The notes below the pieces were generated by a model. The model was not told the DNA's origin, ran no database searches, and worked only from the letters and a program-made list of their open reading frames with translations. A program made the position numbers and the translations under genes. From NCBI GenBank assembly GCA_947495135.1, contig CANLXN010000003.1:310001-374000 (forward strand): a stretch of 64,000 bases of DNA, in the 5' to 3' direction. The stretch comes from an uncultured Flavobacteriaceae bacterium. Lineage in GTDB: Bacteria > Bacteroidota > Bacteroidia > Flavobacteriales > Flavobacteriaceae. Positions 62,265 through 64,000 of this stretch are shown here, one piece after another; positions within the stretch are counted from its first letter, which is position 1, and each line of letters begins with the position of its first letter.

Positions 62265-62933
62265 TTAATTCTCCTCTTTCAAAACTTCAATGTCGACCAG
62301 CAAGCGCTCTATTTCCTCCGTTTGGGTACCATCGTACATGCCTCGAATGCGTCTTTTTTTGTCCACCAACACAAAATTCTCTGTATGAATCATACCGTAC
62401 TCCTCTCCATCGGGAAGATCCTTTACCGCAAGGTAAGACTTGCGTGCTAGTGCGTAAATTTCTTTTTTATTACCCGTAACCAGATTCCATTTTTTGGAAT
62501 CTACTCCCTTTTCTAACGCATATTTTTTGAGTTGGGCAACCGAATCAATTTCAGGAGTAACCGAGTGCGAAAGTAAGAGTACCTCGCGATCTTCTTTAAG
62601 CGCTTCTTGGATTTGCTTCATATGATCGGTCATTATCGGGCAAATAGTTTGGCAGGTAGTGAAAAAGAAATCGGCCACATAGATCTTATCCTGATAATTC
62701 TCTTGAGTGATCTGCTCTCCATTCTGATTTATTAAACTGAAATCTGCGATGGTGTGGTATTTTTTAACATGTTGCAAGGTAGAGTCGACCAACTCTTCAT
62801 TAATATCTACAGGGGCGTAGACCTTAAGTTTAGGAGTTGGTTTTAAGACCGAGTAGATAGCTGTTATAATAATCACAGAGAGTACCAGAAGTACTATTGC
62901 GAAGAATTTATATTTTGCGAAAAATTTCAGCAT
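62265..62933 (-). CDS. SCO1/SenC-family thioredoxin-fold protein
   Basis: A 222-residue protein from the ATG at 62933 (MLKFFAKYKFF); the longer frame starts at a TTG seven codons earlier. One N-terminal membrane helix (~9-30), then a thioredoxin fold with the copper-binding CxxxC in TTCQTICPIM and the conserved His in MIHTENFVLVD. SCO proteins deliver copper to or reduce the CuA site of cytochrome oxidase. It lies upstream of feoAB in the same direction, separated by the feo promoter. Confidence 0.9.
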   Translation of the reverse strand: MLKFFAKYKFFAIVLLVLSVIIITAIYSVLKPTPKLKVYAPVDINEELVDSTLQHVKKYHTIADFSLINQNGEQITQENYQDKIYVADFFFTTCQTICPIMTDHMKQIQEALKEDREVLLLSHSVTPEIDSVAQLKKYALEKGVDSKKWNLVTGNKKEIYALARKSYLAVKDLPDGEEYGMIHTENFVLVDKKRRIRGMYDGTQTEEIERLLVDIEVLKEEN

Positions 62934-63055
62934 AAATAGAAAGATTTTCAGCAAAATTAATACCTAAAAAAAGATTGTAAGCCTTGTAACAGTTAAAAGT
63001 TTTCTAATACTAACGCCTAGAAAGTTATTAATTTTTTTACCCGCTTCGAATCAGT

Positions 63056-63063
63056 TACTTTTG
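63056..63063 (+). promoter_or_regulatory. -7 promoter box for rseP
   Basis: TACTTTTG (TAnnTTTG), 24 bp before the ATG at 63088. No -33 TTG at the usual spacing. Confidence 0.45.
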
Positions 63064-63087
63064 TCGCACAAATTTTGAGAACTATTT

Positions 63088-64000
63088 ATGGATATTGTTG
63101 TACAAGTTGCTCAGTTTTTACTGAGTTTATCATTACTCATCGTTTTACATGAGTTTGGACATTTTCTTCCAGCGCGGCTATTTGGTACACGTGTTGAAAA
63201 ATTCTTCCTCTTTTTCGATGTAAAGTTCGCGCTATTCAAGAAGAAGATTGGTGAAACCGTTTATGGAATAGGATGGCTCCCACTTGGAGGGTACGTAAAA
63301 ATTTCAGGAATGATCGATGAGAGTATGGACAAGGAGCAAATGGCTCTTCCACCTCAACCGTATGAATTTAGAAGCAAGCCAGCCTGGCAAAGGCTTATTA
63401 TTATGCTTGGAGGAGTTATTGTTAATTTCTTAATTGCACTTTTTATATACATTTTAGGTTCCGCCTATTATGGAGACACCACTATTGCTATTGACAGTTT
63501 AAAGGATGGATTCTTAGTAGAAAATCCCATTTTAACCGATGTTGGTTTTCGCACAGGAGACAAGATAAAATCTGTTGATGGAGAAGTATTCGACAATTAT
63601 ACGGACCTCAGAAATGGGTTAATCGTGGCAGATCAAGTAACGGTAGATCGTGACGGAGTTGAAATGTCTTTTGATCTTCCAGAAGACTTCCTCGGAAAGT
63701 TGAGTACAAGTGACAATCGTGATTTGTTTGAATTGCGTGAGCCATTTTTTGTAGGGCAGGTAACCGATTCGTCTGCGAATAAAGGAGCAGGATTACAAGA
63801 AAAAGACTATTTGGTAGCTATTAATGGTGAGGAACTGCGCTACTTTGATGAATTTGTAGAAAAACTAAATACGCTGAAAGGACAAACTGTATCAACTTCT
63901 ATACTTAGAGATGGAAATAGGATTGAAGTTCCATTGGTAGTAAGCAATGAAGGAAAACTCGACATCTACAGGCTAAATGATCTTAAGTTAATGGAAGAGT
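63088..64000 (+). CDS. rseP: site-2 protease RseP (3' truncated by window end)
   Basis: The frame runs to the right edge with no stop (304 codons visible). It has an N-terminal helix with the zinc motif HEFGH (residues 21-25), the GGYVKISGM loop, and a membrane helix in IMLGGVIVNFLIALFIYILG. Two PDZ domains follow (GFRTGDKIKSVDGEVF; GLQEKDYLVAINGEEL). The family cleaves anti-sigma factors and cleared signal peptides inside the membrane. The C-terminal catalytic LDG motif lies beyond the window. Confidence 0.93.
   Translation, partial: MDIVVQVAQFLLSLSLLIVLHEFGHFLPARLFGTRVEKFFLFFDVKFALFKKKIGETVYGIGWLPLGGYVKISGMIDESMDKEQMALPPQPYEFRSKPAWQRLIIMLGGVIVNFLIALFIYILGSAYYGDTTIAIDSLKDGFLVENPILTDVGFRTGDKIKSVDGEVFDNYTDLRNGLIVADQVTVDRDGVEMSFDLPEDFLGKLSTSDNRDLFELREPFFVGQVTDSSANKGAGLQEKDYLVAINGEELRYFDEFVEKLNTLKGQTVSTSILRDGNRIEVPLVVSNEGKLDIYRLNDLKLMEE

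Noticed and set aside
1-64000. CRISPR arrays, tRNA or rRNA genes, prophage or insertion sequences
   Set aside because: Looked for by eye; no regular repeat-spacer pattern, cloverleaf-like tRNA, rRNA core sequence, transposase or phage gene was recognised.

Overview
The window looks like chromosome from a marine-type member of the Flavobacteriaceae (Bacteroidota). The signs are low G+C, TonB-dependent receptors paired with lipoproteins, a type IX secretion (T9SS) cargo protein, DUF5689/DUF3108/DUF922/DUF2807 family proteins, a long type-2 isoleucyl-tRNA synthetase, several TTG starts, and the Bacteroidota promoter -7 box TAnnTTTG in front of many genes. I see no rRNA, tRNA, CRISPR array, prophage or insertion sequence. 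Both end genes (an OmpA-family protein and the site-2 protease RseP) are cut by the window edges.

Layout. 1-2.4 kb: OmpA-family C-terminus, a DUF922-like secreted protein, a lipoprotein. 2.5-8 kb: TonB receptor plus DUF5689 lipoprotein, divergent from a secreted endonuclease/exonuclease/phosphatase protein. 8.5-11.7 kb: a small four-helix membrane protein and a second TonB receptor. 11.9-17.4 kb: an M23 peptidase, tryptophan 2,3-dioxygenase, DUF3108, 4-hydroxyphenylpyruvate dioxygenase and homogentisate dioxygenase, i.e. Trp and Tyr/Phe catabolism next to envelope genes. 17.6-21.7 kb: patatin/Omp85 fusion and UvrC. 21.9-25.7 kb: a RimK paralogue, a RimB-like retropepsin, a canonical RimK, an AstE/AspA-like deacylase and 5-formyl-THF cyclo-ligase. 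25.7-28.4 kb: two tandem CD225 proteins, a DUF2752 protein, and a histidine kinase/response regulator pair. 28.4-33.7 kb: lspA, DUF2807, a DksA-like protein and ileS. 33.9-44.5 kb: lipoprotein, zinc-ribbon protein, CBS protein, M28 peptidase, a Rossmann protein, an Asp-box propeller protein, HemJ and an NtrY-like kinase. 44.5-51.2 kb: T9SS cargo, enoyl-CoA hydratase, TMEM175 channel, PA0069-type radical SAM, HD hydrolase, PlsC and bacilliredoxin. 51.4-59.5 kb: TerB/DnaJ protein, YHS protein, and a seven-gene metal-uptake unit (MntR-like regulator, two duplicated outer-membrane barrels, binding lipoprotein, ATPase, two permeases). 59.5-64 kb: FeoAB with a short Cys-rich partner protein, a SCO protein and rseP.

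The most notable points are: the active-site signature of IleS reads GIHH instead of HIGH, a swap associated with very strong mupirocin resistance; a four-gene locus that looks like a complete glutamate-ligation writer/eraser set with two RimK paralogues; a metal-uptake operon with twin barrels whose two permeases both end in winged-helix-like tails, one behind a His-rich linker; twin near-palindromes spaced exactly 21 bp in front of the radical SAM gene; and several genes whose -7 promoter box lies only a few bases from the start codon. All functional statements come from reading motifs by eye; no database search was possible.
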